A stretch of 64,000 nucleotides of DNA from an uncultured Eubacteriaceae bacterium. Its GTDB lineage: Bacteria > Bacillota > Clostridia > Peptostreptococcales > Anaerovoracaceae. Position 1 is the first letter of the stretch. Each line of letters opens with the position of its first letter. Shown in pieces: positions 1 through 8,485 of the stretch. Location: contig CAIFEY010000005.1 of assembly GCA_903789635.1 (NCBI GenBank), positions 22,078 to 86,077 on the forward strand. The letters run 5' to 3'. The notes below the pieces were generated by a model. It was given only the letters and a program-made list of their open reading frames with translations, did not search any database and was not told the origin of the DNA. Both the position numbers and the translations under genes were made by a program.

Positions 1-92
1 TTGGCACCGAAAAAGTTGCGTCAGAGTGCAAAAAGGCACGCTTTGCCAAAGTTATAAATACCCGTTGCGTCAGAATTCAAGATTATCCTTCC
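1..92 (+). repeat. Dispersed repeat A, copy 1
   Basis: Contains two TTGCGTCAGA boxes whose starts (16 and 65) are 49 bases apart. The same pair with the same 49-base spacing recurs at 20281 and 20330. The flanks also match: TTGG.A.CGAA.AAGTTGCG before the first box, and CCGTTGCGTCAGAATT.AAGATT at the second. The copy may continue past the left edge of the window. No coding frame is conserved between the copies. Function unknown. Confidence 0.7.
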
Positions 93-109
93 TGCACAAT
101 GGTTGTAGT

Positions 110-172
110 CCAGAAATGCCCTTCGGGGTTTTTCCGATAGATTTCATCTATGTGTACTGTATGCATCTAATC
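110..172 (-). repeat. Dispersed repeat B, partial inverted copy
   Basis: Read on the minus strand this carries CAGTACACATAGAT, three bases, then ATCTATCGG and an A-rich stretch ending near CCCCGAAGGG. It matches the core of the two 113-bp copies at 13831 and 45805. The small ATAGAT/ATCTAT stem is kept while its three-base loop differs (GAA here). The ribosome-binding-site-like end seen in the other copies is missing. Confidence 0.6.
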
Positions 173-237
173 CCCCGCGTCCCATTGAAGCCTCCCACCG
201 TCGCACTGCTTCGCCGTATAGAGGCTATAAACAATAA

Positions 238-281
238 GGGAGGGCTGTGAAAAATGACGAGGCATTTTTCACAGCCCTCCC
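238..281 (-). terminator. Terminator of the rpe operon
   Basis: A near-perfect hairpin lies about 80 bases downstream of rpe. Its arms are GGGAGGGCTGTGAAAAATG and the reverse complement, with a six-base loop. On the minus strand it is followed by TTATTGTTT. It belongs to a family of hairpins sharing the GGCTGTGAAAAATG core in this window (see findings). The rest of 1-359 holds repeats A and B and no supportable gene. Confidence 0.75.
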
Positions 282-359
282 CTTTCATTAGACTTAATTC
301 AACCGTCAATGGCTATGGGCGGCCGCGTCACGGCATAAGCCGGGCCCCACTAAAGGGTT

Positions 360-1025
360 CTATTTCCTTACCGCCTCCGCAGCCGCGCGCAGCTCCTTCA
401 CGTGCGCGCCGAGGTCGTCCGCCTTAAACACGGCGGAGCCGGCGACCATGATGTCGACGCCGGACGCGGACACGTCAGCGATCGTATTAAGATTGACGCC
501 TCCGTCGATCTCGATCTCGTACTTGAAGCCCTCCTGCTTTCTCAGGGAGTCTAAGCGGCGGATCTTGTTCAGCGTGGACGGGATCAGGCTTTGTCCGCCA
601 AATCCTGGGTTTACGGACATGATCAGGATCATGTCGACGTCGGACAGGACCTCCTCCAGTATGACGACCGGGGTGGCCGGATTCAGGGCCACGCCGGCCT
701 TGACGCCGCAGCTTTTGATGTGCTGGATCGTGCGGCTCAGGTGTGTGCAGGCCTCCTGGTGGACGCAGATGAACTCGGTCTTGTCGGTGACGAAGTCCTC
801 CAGGTACTGGTCCGGGTTCTCGATCATCAGATGGACGTCGTACGGGGCGCTCTCGAGCTTGTTCAGGCTCTTCATGACGCTCGCGCCGAAGCTGATGTTC
901 GGGACGAAGTGGCCGTCCATCACGTCGACATGGACGTAGTCGGATCCTGCGCGGCTGATCTCCTCGATCTGCTCGCCTAAGCGGGCGAAGTCCGCGGACA
1001 GCATGGATGGTGCAATCTTAATCAT
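360..1025 (-). CDS. rpe: Ribulose-phosphate 3-epimerase
   Basis: Interconverts ribulose-5-phosphate and xylulose-5-phosphate in the cytosolic pentose phosphate pathway. The 221-residue product has the usual family length and is a TIM barrel. Visible family motifs are APSMLSADF (5-13), the metal-binding VHVDVMDGHFVPN with His32 and Asp34, His65 in DVHLMIE, MSVNPGFGGQ near 136-145, and Asp174 in EIDGGVN. The phosphate loop VAGSAVF is near the C-terminus. The start is the ATG preceded by AGGAGG. It is the last gene of the minus-strand run prpC-prkC-rsgA-rpe, an order common in Firmicutes, and is followed by a strong terminator. The identification is secure. Confidence 0.97.
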   Translation of the reverse strand: MIKIAPSMLSADFARLGEQIEEISRAGSDYVHVDVMDGHFVPNISFGASVMKSLNKLESAPYDVHLMIENPDQYLEDFVTDKTEFICVHQEACTHLSRTIQHIKSCGVKAGVALNPATPVVILEEVLSDVDMILIMSVNPGFGGQSLIPSTLNKIRRLDSLRKQEGFKYEIEIDGGVNLNTIADVSASGVDIMVAGSAVFKADDLGAHVKELRAAAEAVRK

Positions 1026-1137
1026 TATCGTAATCCTCCTGTTGGTGTTTAAGTAGAATCATGCGGTTTCCAGTATTTTCCACCGCGCTTCGGGACAGCA
1101 TCAGGATGACGCTGTAAAAGCGGGTTTGGCTTGCGCC

Positions 1138-2025
1138 TTACTTGTTTTTCCAGTCCTGTGCCTTCTCCTGCAGCTCCTCGAAACCATTCACGTAGGACTG
1201 GTAGCGGTCCTCGGAGATTTCTCCGCGCTCGACCGCGTCCCTGACGGCGCAGCCCGGCTCTTTCAGGTGGCGGCAGTTGTCGAAGCGGCATTGACCAATA
1301 AAGGGTACCATCTCCGGGTAGTATTGGTCAAGGTCTTCCGGCGCGACGCCGGAGAGGTCGAACGACGTGAAGCCCGGCGTGTCGTAGATCAGGCCGCCCA
1401 GCGGGTAGTCGAAGATCTCCACGTGGCGCGTCGTGTGGCGTCCGCGGCGGGTCTTTTGGCTGACGCTGCTCGTCTCCATGTCCGCGTCCGGAACGATCAG
1501 GTTGATCAGCGAAGACTTGCCGACGCCGGACGGGCCGGCGAACGCGGTATGGCGGCCGGCAAGCGCCTGGCGCAGCTCCTCCAGGCCCTCGCCCGTCTTG
1601 GCGCTGACGCTGAAGAACGGGTACAGTCCCTCGTAGCGGCCGCGGATTTCCTCCAGCTGCTCGGGTTTCAGCAGGTCACACTTGTTCATGCAAAGGATCG
1701 GCTCCGCGTCATTCGACTCCGCCGTGATCAGGAACTTGTCGATGATTTCGAACATCGGCTTCGGCTTTTTCGCGGCAAAAACAATGACCACCGTGTCAAC
1801 GTTGGCAACCGGCGGTCTCGTAAACGCGTTGCGGCGCGGCAGGATCTCCTGGATCATACCGTCACCGTCGCTGTCTTCCTTGCTGATTATGATTTCCACT
1901 TCATCTCCGACCATCGGTGTAATTCCCGTCTTGCGGAACAGGCCCCTTCCGCGGGTCTGCACTACGCCCTGTTCGGTCTTGACGTAGTAGAATCCGCCGA
2001 TCCCTTTAATGATGCGTCCTCTCAT
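1138..2025 (-). CDS. rsgA: Ribosome small-subunit-dependent GTPase RsgA
   Basis: A circularly permuted GTPase that helps late 30S subunit maturation. The 295-residue product has an N-terminal OB fold (about 1-70). The permuted G motifs follow in order: NKCD (114-117), GPSGVGKSS (164-172), the RRGRHTT switch, and DTPGF (215-219). A C-terminal zinc knuckle has Cys246, Cys251, His253 and Cys259. The reading frame stays open far upstream into the prkC tail region, but that part is arginine-rich out-of-frame coding. The family start MRGRIIKG fits best, with AAGGAG about 12 bases upstream. It lies between prkC and rpe, as in many Firmicutes. Confidence 0.95.
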   Translation of the reverse strand: MRGRIIKGIGGFYYVKTEQGVVQTRGRGLFRKTGITPMVGDEVEIIISKEDSDGDGMIQEILPRRNAFTRPPVANVDTVVIVFAAKKPKPMFEIIDKFLITAESNDAEPILCMNKCDLLKPEQLEEIRGRYEGLYPFFSVSAKTGEGLEELRQALAGRHTAFAGPSGVGKSSLINLIVPDADMETSSVSQKTRRGRHTTRHVEIFDYPLGGLIYDTPGFTSFDLSGVAPEDLDQYYPEMVPFIGQCRFDNCRHLKEPGCAVRDAVERGEISEDRYQSYVNGFEELQEKAQDWKNK

Positions 2026-2185
2026 GCGATTGATTATCTCCTTTTCATAAAGCATGTGCCGGAAAGCAGTTGATGCCATGCCTCCCGGCGCTGCCCCCGA
2101 TTCCGGAACGTCCGGCCGGAGGCAGAACCCCCGTCCGGACAGGACCGTGATTTTCCGATTATTTTTTGCGTTTAATATAGTGAGC

Positions 2186-4057
2186 TTAATTGTCCGCCGC
2201 CGCGGAAGACCTGGCGGATGATGACGAGGTCTTGCTGCTGCTTGAGGTCGAGCTGGACGACTGCGTCTGGCTCTTGTCCGACGAGCGGGTGGACGAGCTT
2301 GCAGAGTCATCCGTCGTCGAGCCGCTGTCGCTGCTATTGTTATTATTATTGTTATTGTCGTCGCCCGAGTCTGTGGCCGCCTTCGCGACTGTGATCGTGA
2401 TCGTCGAGCCCTTGTCGGCCTGCGTTCCGGCCTGGACGCTCTGCGAGATGACCGTTCCGGCCGTCGTGGAGTTGCTCTCCTCGTAGGTGACGGAGACATT
2501 GAATCCCGCAGCCTTCAGCTTGGCCGTCGCGGCGGATACGGTGAGGCTGGTGACGGAAGGTACCTCGACCTTGTTCTCGTCCTCATTGCTCTCCTTAGGA
2601 CCCTTGCTGACGACGAGGCTGATCGAGGAGTCCTTCTGCGCCGTGCTTCCCGCACTCGGAGTCTGGCTCATGATCTCGCCCTTGTCGTAGGAATCGCTGT
2701 ATGCGTACGAGACGTTGCCGAGCTTGAAGCCCGCTGCCTCGATGATGTCCTTGGTGCTGCTGTCGTAGGTCTGGCCGACGAGGCTTGGGACTTCGCCGTT
2801 AGCGGAGCCCTTGCTGAGGTTGACCGTGACGGTCGTTCCCTTATCGACCTCCTCGCCCTCGCCCGGATCCTGCTGTGCGACCCTGCCGGATTCCACGTCG
2901 TCGCTGTTGATCGAAGATCCCTTCGCGATCTTGAGTCCCAGGTCGCTAAGCGTGCTCTTAGCCTGGGAATAACTCATGTCCGTGACGTCCGGGACGGTTA
3001 CCGTGCTGCTCTTGGTCAGCAGCTTAGGAATGGCGAATGCGCCGATTACCGCAAGCAGGGCGATCAGGACGACCGCTGTGATGATGCGGCGCGTCTTTGC
3101 CGACGATCCCTTCTTCTTGGTCTTGGCCTTGGACGAAGACACCGGGCGCTTCTGCGCCGCCTTGTGGACCGGCTGAGCCTGCTTCTGCTGCGGCTCCTCG
3201 CGCTCCATCTGGTTCGCGAACGCGTTCCTTCCCATCATGTTCGTGACGTATTCGATGCTGTCGAGATCATTCAGCATGGCGTCCGCGCTCGCGTAGCGGT
3301 TCGTCTGGAACTTGTCGGTCGCCTTCATGACCACCTTCTCGAGCTGCGGCGGGATGCCGGAGACGAAGTCTGACGGCGGTCTGATGTTGTCGTTGATGTG
3401 CATCAGCGCGACCTGCACAGGCGTTTCCCCGTCGAACGGAACGCGGCCGGTCAGCATCTCGTACATGACGATTCCTAAGGAATAGATGTCCGAACGCTCG
3501 TCGACGTACGCGCCTCTCGCCTGCTCCGGCGAGATGTAGTGCACGGAGCCGATGATCTTGCTCGTCTCCTCCATCGTCGAGTCGCTGATCGCCTTCGCGA
3601 TTCCGAAGTCGCCGAGCTTGGCCATGCCGTCGCTCGTGATCATGATGTTGTGCGGCTTGATGTCGCGGTGGATGATGTTATGTTTATGTGCGACGCTGAG
3701 TGCGGAGGCGACCTGCTTGGTGATGTGGACGACGTCGCGGTAATCCATCGGCGCCTTCTCCTTGATGACCTCGCTCAGCGACTTTCCCTCGATCAGCTCC
3801 ATGACGATGAAGTGGATGTTTCCTTCCCTTCCGACATCGTACACGCTGATGATGTTCGGGTGCTGCAGTCCGGCAGCCGCCTGCGACTCAGCCCTGAAGC
3901 TGTCTACGAACTGCGCATCCTTGGTACATTCCGGACGCAGGATTTTTACTGCTACGAAACGGTTCAGCAGGCGGTCCTTGGCCTTGTAGACGACCGCCAT
4001 GCCGCCCTCTCCGATTTTATTAACCAGCTCATATCTGCCGACTAGTAGTTTACTCAT
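2186..4057 (-). CDS. prkC: Ser/Thr kinase with PASTA domains (PrkC/PknB)
   Basis: A membrane-spanning eukaryote-type kinase that senses muropeptides or lipid II and phosphorylates cell-wall and growth proteins. The 623-residue protein has a cytosolic kinase domain (about 8-270) with GEGGMAVVY, Lys38, HRDIKPHN with catalytic Asp132, DFG (150-152) and SPEQARG. A basic linker leads to one transmembrane helix (about 325-347). Three extracellular PASTA repeats follow (about 351-560), then a Ser/Asn/Thr-rich tail of roughly 60 residues that includes a run of asparagines. Its ATG overlaps the stop of prpC by eight bases, so kinase and phosphatase are translationally coupled. The low-complexity tail probably lies within the wall. 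Confidence 0.95.
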   Translation of the reverse strand: MSKLLVGRYELVNKIGEGGMAVVYKAKDRLLNRFVAVKILRPECTKDAQFVDSFRAESQAAAGLQHPNIISVYDVGREGNIHFIVMELIEGKSLSEVIKEKAPMDYRDVVHITKQVASALSVAHKHNIIHRDIKPHNIMITSDGMAKLGDFGIAKAISDSTMEETSKIIGSVHYISPEQARGAYVDERSDIYSLGIVMYEMLTGRVPFDGETPVQVALMHINDNIRPPSDFVSGIPPQLEKVVMKATDKFQTNRYASADAMLNDLDSIEYVTNMMGRNAFANQMEREEPQQKQAQPVHKAAQKRPVSSSKAKTKKKGSSAKTRRIITAVVLIALLAVIGAFAIPKLLTKSSTVTVPDVTDMSYSQAKSTLSDLGLKIAKGSSINSDDVESGRVAQQDPGEGEEVDKGTTVTVNLSKGSANGEVPSLVGQTYDSSTKDIIEAAGFKLGNVSYAYSDSYDKGEIMSQTPSAGSTAQKDSSISLVVSKGPKESNEDENKVEVPSVTSLTVSAATAKLKAAGFNVSVTYEESNSTTAGTVISQSVQAGTQADKGSTITITVAKAATDSGDDNNNNNNNSSDSGSTTDDSASSSTRSSDKSQTQSSSSTSSSSKTSSSSARSSAAADN

Positions 4058-4796
4058 CCAGGTCTCCCTCCGTTATTTTTATGCAAATAACCGTGATATT
4101 GTCGTGGCCACCTCTGTCGTTGGCCTCCCGAACCAGATGATCACAGGTTTCCTCCATGGAATAGTTTGCGTCGAGCTCCTTCTTGATGCCTTCGCTGCCG
4201 ATCTCGCCGTGAAGCCCGTCCGTAGAGATCAGGATGATGTCCCCAATCTCGAGCGGCTCCTCGTAGTAATCGGCGCGAACCTTCTCGTCAGCGCCGACGG
4301 CCCGCATGATGACATGACGCTTCTCATGCACGGTGGCCTGGTCGGCGGTGATGACCCCGGCTTTCAGCAGCTGATTGACGTATGTGTGGTCAACTGTGAT
4401 TTGCCTGAGCTCGCCCCGGCGATAGAGATAGACCCTGCTGTCGCCGATATTCATCGCGTAGAGGGTGTGTCCGGTGACGTAGGCCAGTGCGATCGTCGTC
4501 GCCATGCCCTTGGTCTCCGCCTTCTCATGCATCACCTCAAGTATTTCTTCATTCACCTTGTCAAAACAGGAGCTGAAGTATCGTTTGATCTCGGACATGT
4601 TGACGGCGCCTTCCAGGCTGTGTGTCTGGACGAACCTCGCAATCCCCTGAATTGCGGTCTTGCTGGCGATTTCGCCGGCGTTGCTCCCCCCGACCCCGTC
4701 GGCCACCATGTATACATGATAGACCGGCATAAGTCCGCAGGCGTCCTCATTATGGTCCCTCGTCATCCCCTGATCTGTCTTGGATGCCACTTCCAT
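4050..4796 (-). CDS. prpC: PP2C-type Ser/Thr phosphatase
   Basis: The partner phosphatase that reverses PrkC phosphorylation. The 248-residue single-domain protein has PPM/PP2C metal-site motifs: DQGMTRDHNEDA near the N-terminus, VADGVGGSNAGE with Asp33, GDSRVYLYR, STDGLHGE and HDNITVI. There is no signal or membrane segment, so it is cytosolic. Its stop overlaps the start of prkC and its start is five bases after rsmB, so the three genes form one transcription unit. The gene rlmN, often found between rsmB and prpC in other Firmicutes, is not here. Confidence 0.95.
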   Translation of the reverse strand: MEVASKTDQGMTRDHNEDACGLMPVYHVYMVADGVGGSNAGEIASKTAIQGIARFVQTHSLEGAVNMSEIKRYFSSCFDKVNEEILEVMHEKAETKGMATTIALAYVTGHTLYAMNIGDSRVYLYRRGELRQITVDHTYVNQLLKAGVITADQATVHEKRHVIMRAVGADEKVRADYYEEPLEIGDIILISTDGLHGEIGSEGIKKELDANYSMEETCDHLVREANDRGGHDNITVICIKITEGDLDE

Positions 4797-4801
4797 ATTA
4801 A

Positions 4802-6103
4802 TTAAATATTCCTCCTCATTATGCAGAAATAAAAGCCGTCGGTTCCGTCCAGGTTCGGCAGAAGCTGACGCTCCGCTTCCTTCAGGAACTGACCTTTCTG
4901 CCGGCGGATGAATTCCTCCGTCACGGCCTCATTTTCCACTCGGTTGATCGTACACGTGCTGTACATGATCCTTCCGCCCGGACGGACGAGCTCCGCGCTT
5001 GCCTGCAGGATTGCAAGCTGCTTTTCTGCGAGCTCTCTGCCGGAATCGGCGAGTTCTCTGTACCGGATCTCCGGCTTCCTGCGCATGACGCCCAGCCCGC
5101 TGCATGGGACATCGCAGATCACGGCATCCGCCGTCTCCTTGAGTTCCCCTGCCTCAGCCGCCGCGTCGCGCACCGCGGCTTCGATGATGCTTAAACCCAG
5201 ACGCTTAGCCTGCGTCCTGATCAGCGGAAGCTTGTGCTCGTAGACGTCGAACGTCAGGACCCTTCCCTGATTCTGCATCATGATCGCCGCCGCCATGGAC
5301 TTTCCGCCCGGCGCGCCGCAGACATCGATTACGGTTTCTCCCGCTTCAGGCGCGAGCATAGAGACCGCGGCCGCGGATGACGGATCCTGCACGTAGAACC
5401 AGCCCTTTCGGAAGTCCTCGGTATCGAGCAGTCCGCCCCCTTTCACGGAAAACATCGGAAGAGAATCGGAAAGCCCGTCGAGCGCGATCGGCTCCGCGGA
5501 AAGCGACTGCCCCGCGAGGGACGCCTTCAGCTCATCCGCAGAAATCTTAACGGAATTTCCCACAACACAAAAAGGAGGCTTCTCCTGCTGCGCGCGCAGA
5601 ACCTCTTCTGCCGCCTCCGGTCCCAGTTGACCGATCCACAGACGGACGATCCACGGGAGTACGGAGTACCGCGCGGACAGGCGTTTCACAGGATCCTTCT
5701 CCTGCTCCGGCTGCCTCAGGCTGTCTCTCTTTCTGGTCAAATTCCTCAGCACCGCATTCACGAATCCCTTCTGCGGGCGGCATACAGTCGCCGCGAGTTC
5801 CGTGCAGCCGTTCACCGCGGCGTAGTCCGGAACCGAATCCATGAACAGGATCTGGTACGCACCCATGTGCAGCAGGATGTTCACCTGCGGTTTCAGCTTC
5901 ATGTATCCGTGCGTGACCAGCTGCTTCAGCAGATAATCGAGGTACATCCAGTGCTGCTCCGTCCCGTAGACGAGCTCCCGCACGAACGCCGGGGAATCCG
6001 CATGGCACTTCTCCATCTGCTTCCCCACCTCTAAATTTGCATAAGCCTGATCCTTCACGACGCGCATCAGCGTCTGGAATGCTGCTTTACGGTTTCTGTC
6101 CAT
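4802..6103 (-). CDS. rsmB: 16S rRNA m5C967 methyltransferase RsmB
   Basis: Methylates cytosine 967 of 16S rRNA. The 433-residue protein has an N-terminal NusB-like RNA-binding domain and a C-terminal SAM-dependent domain. That domain carries DVCGAPGGKS for SAM binding, the CDVPCSGLG cysteine motif and YSTCTI with the catalytic cysteine. It ends in the usual GFYFC segment. A GTG ten codons upstream is in frame, but the ATG at 6103 has AGGAGA about five bases before it and is preferred. A TATAAT box lies just upstream (6137-6142), so transcription may start here. Confidence 0.95.
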   Translation of the reverse strand: MDRNRKAAFQTLMRVVKDQAYANLEVGKQMEKCHADSPAFVRELVYGTEQHWMYLDYLLKQLVTHGYMKLKPQVNILLHMGAYQILFMDSVPDYAAVNGCTELAATVCRPQKGFVNAVLRNLTRKRDSLRQPEQEKDPVKRLSARYSVLPWIVRLWIGQLGPEAAEEVLRAQQEKPPFCVVGNSVKISADELKASLAGQSLSAEPIALDGLSDSLPMFSVKGGGLLDTEDFRKGWFYVQDPSSAAAVSMLAPEAGETVIDVCGAPGGKSMAAAIMMQNQGRVLTFDVYEHKLPLIRTQAKRLGLSIIEAAVRDAAAEAGELKETADAVICDVPCSGLGVMRRKPEIRYRELADSGRELAEKQLAILQASAELVRPGGRIMYSTCTINRVENEAVTEEFIRRQKGQFLKEAERQLLPNLDGTDGFYFCIMRRNI

Positions 6104-6136
6104 TCTCTCTCCTGTCACTTTTATTTCTATCACTCT

Positions 6137-6181
6137 ATTATAGCAGAAAACTGGCCGGTCAATTGTATTTTGACCGGCCAG
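6137..6181 (-). terminator. Hairpin terminator and promoter-like box before rsmB
   Basis: An 11-bp stem (CTGGCCGGTCA and its complement, 6151-6181) is followed on the minus strand by TTTTC. It should end the fmt/thioesterase transcript. Directly downstream is TATAAT (6137-6142), about 34 bases before the rsmB start, a good -10 box. The nearest -35 candidate, TTGACC inside the hairpin, is only 14 bases away, so the promoter call is tentative. Confidence 0.6.
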
Positions 6182-6273
6182 ATCCTATTTTTTAGATTTT
6201 TTTAGATTTCCTTCATAAACGTCCGCTGACCATCAGCACCCGTGTGCACCGCAGGGAAAAGCGGGGATTTTGT

Positions 6274-6735
6274 CTAGTTCTGCAGACCCATCGCCTTGCC
6301 TTCCGTGATCATGTAGTTGATCTCGGAGGTCGCGCAGAGCTTCTCGGTCTCCATGTCGTAGATTCTGCCGTACATGTTGCTCATGCGGCGGCCGATGTGG
6401 GTGATCTCGATGTCCACGCGGAATTTTTTACCGTTCATCGGACGGAGGTACGAGGTCGACAGGCTCGTCGTCGTGACGAACTGGCGCCCGACCACCAGGC
6501 TCAGCAGACCGCCGGCGTAGTCAAAGATCGCCGCAATCGCCCCGCCGTGCACCCCGTCGTACGGGTTGGTGAAGCACTCCTTCGATTCAAACAGGAAACT
6601 GGCGGACTTCTTCTCGACGTCGCAGTCTAAGAACTTCAGGTCCAGCAGCGAGTTCATCCGTTTCGGACTGATCACTCGGTTGATATTGATCGCCTTCTTG
6701 ATCTCCTTTGCGTATTCCTCGTTCGTCATAGCCAT
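6274..6735 (-). CDS. PaaI-like hotdog-fold thioesterase
   Basis: Predicted acyl-CoA thioesterase of the PaaI/YbgC-like hotdog superfamily. Substrate unknown. The 153-residue product shows the family core HGGAIAAIFDYAGGL, where the His-Gly-Gly turn starts the central helix. The strand TTTSLSTSYLRPMNGKKFRVD and the following beta segments also fit. The start at 6735 is chosen because GGAGG stands six bases upstream; a second ATG two codons later is possible. It sits between fmt and rsmB with a terminator after it, so its presence in this translation cluster may be incidental. The stop codon is followed at once by ACAAAATCC, a motif that recurs at other gene ends in the window. Confidence 0.8.
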   Translation of the reverse strand: MAMTNEEYAKEIKKAININRVISPKRMNSLLDLKFLDCDVEKKSASFLFESKECFTNPYDGVHGGAIAAIFDYAGGLLSLVVGRQFVTTTSLSTSYLRPMNGKKFRVDIEITHIGRRMSNMYGRIYDMETEKLCATSEINYMITEGKAMGLQN

Positions 6736-6759
6736 TTCTAACCTCCGCGCTCTCAAGCG

Positions 6760-7701
6760 CTATTTCTTCAGTTCCTTGTTAAACACCGTCCCAGGCTCTG
6801 CCGCGTGCCCGCGCAGGAAGTCCGCCGCCTTGACGCGTTTCTTTCCCGGCATCTGCAGCTCGGTGACCCGGAGGATCTTTCCGCCGCACGCGATGTCGAT
6901 TCCGTCGTCACTCGCCTTAAGCAGCGTCCCGTCCGGCCTGCCCGCCGGAGTGTCCAGCGCCTCGGCAGCCCAGAGCTTGATCCTGTCGTTTTCCTTTTGA
7001 CAAAATACACCCGGCCATGGATCGAACGCCCTGATGCGCCGCTCCACCGCCGCCGGGTCCTCATCGAACCCGGTGAAGCCGTCCTGCTTCCTGATGATCC
7101 CGCACTTGGTCGCCTGAGACTCGTCCTGCGGCTCGTACACTGCGGTCCCATCCTCGATCGACGGCAGCGTCTTCACCAGCAGGTCCGCGCCCATCTGCGA
7201 GAGCTCGTCGAACAGCTGTTCGAAATTCTTGTGATCGACCGGCGTCTCCGCCTTGCTGATCATGTCTCCGTCGTCCAGTCCCGGGCCGATCTTCATGATC
7301 GTGACGCCCGTCTTATCCATTCCCTGCAGGATCGCGTGCTGGACCGGGGATGCCCCACGCAGCTTCGGAAGCAGTGATCCGTGGACGTTGAAGCAGCCGA
7401 GCCGTGGGATGTCCAGGACGTCCTGCCGCAGGATCTGCCCGTAGGCGACGACGATCAGCGCGTCCGGTGCGAACGCCCGCATCTTCTCCTTCTCTTCCTC
7501 CGCGTCCTTAAGCTTCTCCGGCTGCAGGACCGGGATGTTCAGTTCCAGCGCGGCCTCCTTGACCGGGGAGAACGTGACCTTGCCGCGATTTCTTTTCCTG
7601 TCCGGCTGCGTGACCGCGTATCCGATCTCGTGGCCGGCATCCGCGAGCGCGCGCAGTACAGGAACCGCAAAATCCGGCGTTCCTATAAAGATGATCTTCA
7701 T
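6760..7701 (-). CDS. fmt: Methionyl-tRNA formyltransferase
   Basis: Formylates initiator Met-tRNA using 10-formyl-tetrahydrofolate. The 313-residue product has the usual length. The N-terminal formyltransferase fold includes IIFIGTPDFAVPVL, QPDRKRNRGK, NVHGSLLPKLRGASP (catalytic Asn/His region) and GVTIMKIGPGLDDGD. The C-terminal OB-fold domain starts near residue 205. Its ATG overlaps the def stop by one base (TAATG), the standard def-fmt coupling. The thioesterase starts about 25 bases downstream. Confidence 0.97.
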   Translation of the reverse strand: MKIIFIGTPDFAVPVLRALADAGHEIGYAVTQPDRKRNRGKVTFSPVKEAALELNIPVLQPEKLKDAEEEKEKMRAFAPDALIVVAYGQILRQDVLDIPRLGCFNVHGSLLPKLRGASPVQHAILQGMDKTGVTIMKIGPGLDDGDMISKAETPVDHKNFEQLFDELSQMGADLLVKTLPSIEDGTAVYEPQDESQATKCGIIRKQDGFTGFDEDPAAVERRIRAFDPWPGVFCQKENDRIKLWAAEALDTPAGRPDGTLLKASDDGIDIACGGKILRVTELQMPGKKRVKAADFLRGHAAEPGTVFNKELKK

Positions 7702-8213
7702 TACTGCTCCTGTTCCTCCGCTTCTCTCTCCTCGGCTTCCCTCTTCTCCGCTTCTTCCTCGACAGTGTGGATCTCGATTGCCTTCTCGGTGAAGAGGATG
7801 CCGTCCAGATGGTCATACTCGTGGCACATGACGTCTGCGTCGAATCCCTCAAAGTCGTACTCGACCGGATTTCCGTCGAAGTCCAGACCCTTGATATGGA
7901 TCTTCTCCGGGCGCTTGACCGTGCCGAAGTATCCCGGTACGCTCAGGCATCCCTCCGTGCACTCCTGCTCGCCGGAAGTCTCCGTGATTTCCGGATTGAT
8001 GAAGTAATAGACTCTGTCCGGCTCCGGCTCCGCGACGAACATGCGGCGCAGGATGCCGACCTGCGGCGCGGCGAGTCCGACTCCCTCGCTCTGACGCATC
8101 GTCTCCAGCATGTCGGTCAGGATCATGCGGATGTGGTCCGTCACCGCCGGTACCTCGCGGCAGGTCTTTGCCAGAATCGGGTCTCCATCTTTTACTACGT
8201 TTCTCAATGCCAT
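7701..8213 (-). CDS. def: Peptide deformylase
   Basis: Removes the N-formyl group from nascent proteins and works with Fmt. The 170-residue protein has the three signature motifs: GVGLAAPQVG (44-53), EGCLSVPG with metal ligand Cys89, and CHEYDHLDG with His131, Glu132 and His135. After the catalytic domain comes a 20-residue tail made almost only of Glu, Lys, Arg and Ala, which is unusual and may be a helix that contacts the ribosome (inference). The start has AAAGGAG upstream. It is coupled to fmt by a one-base overlap. Confidence 0.96.
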   Translation of the reverse strand: MALRNVVKDGDPILAKTCREVPAVTDHIRMILTDMLETMRQSEGVGLAAPQVGILRRMFVAEPEPDRVYYFINPEITETSGEQECTEGCLSVPGYFGTVKRPEKIHIKGLDFDGNPVEYDFEGFDADVMCHEYDHLDGILFTEKAIEIHTVEEEAEKREAEEREAEEQEQ

Positions 8214-8485
8214 CTGAAATAATCTCCTTTATATTAGAATTATATTTTAACGTTATTATCCCATCATGATCGGATGATGGACCCGCGGTAATCCGAACCG
8301 CAGTTACCCTTATTTATTCCCACCTGAACACATCGTCAAACTCCGTCGACCAACAGCCGGCAGCGCCGCGGCGTTCGCCGCGGGCGGTCTCCCGGAGGGC
8401 ACTCACGCCTGCCGGCAGGGCGGCTGTGTTTCTGCGGGCATCTTCTTTGCCGCGGGCGGAAACGCGCCCGGACATCAGGCAGGAA
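8214..8485. other. Structured gap between priA and def
   Basis: No gene is seen. The segment 8356-8416 folds into a nested hairpin: outer arms GCCGGCAG/CTGCCGGC and inner arms CCGCGGC/GCCGCGG with a GTTC loop. A second hairpin, CCATCAT/ATGATGG, is at 8261-8280. The AT-rich stretch just before def contains TATAAT-like sequence on the minus strand, so def-fmt may have its own promoter. Confidence 0.5.
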
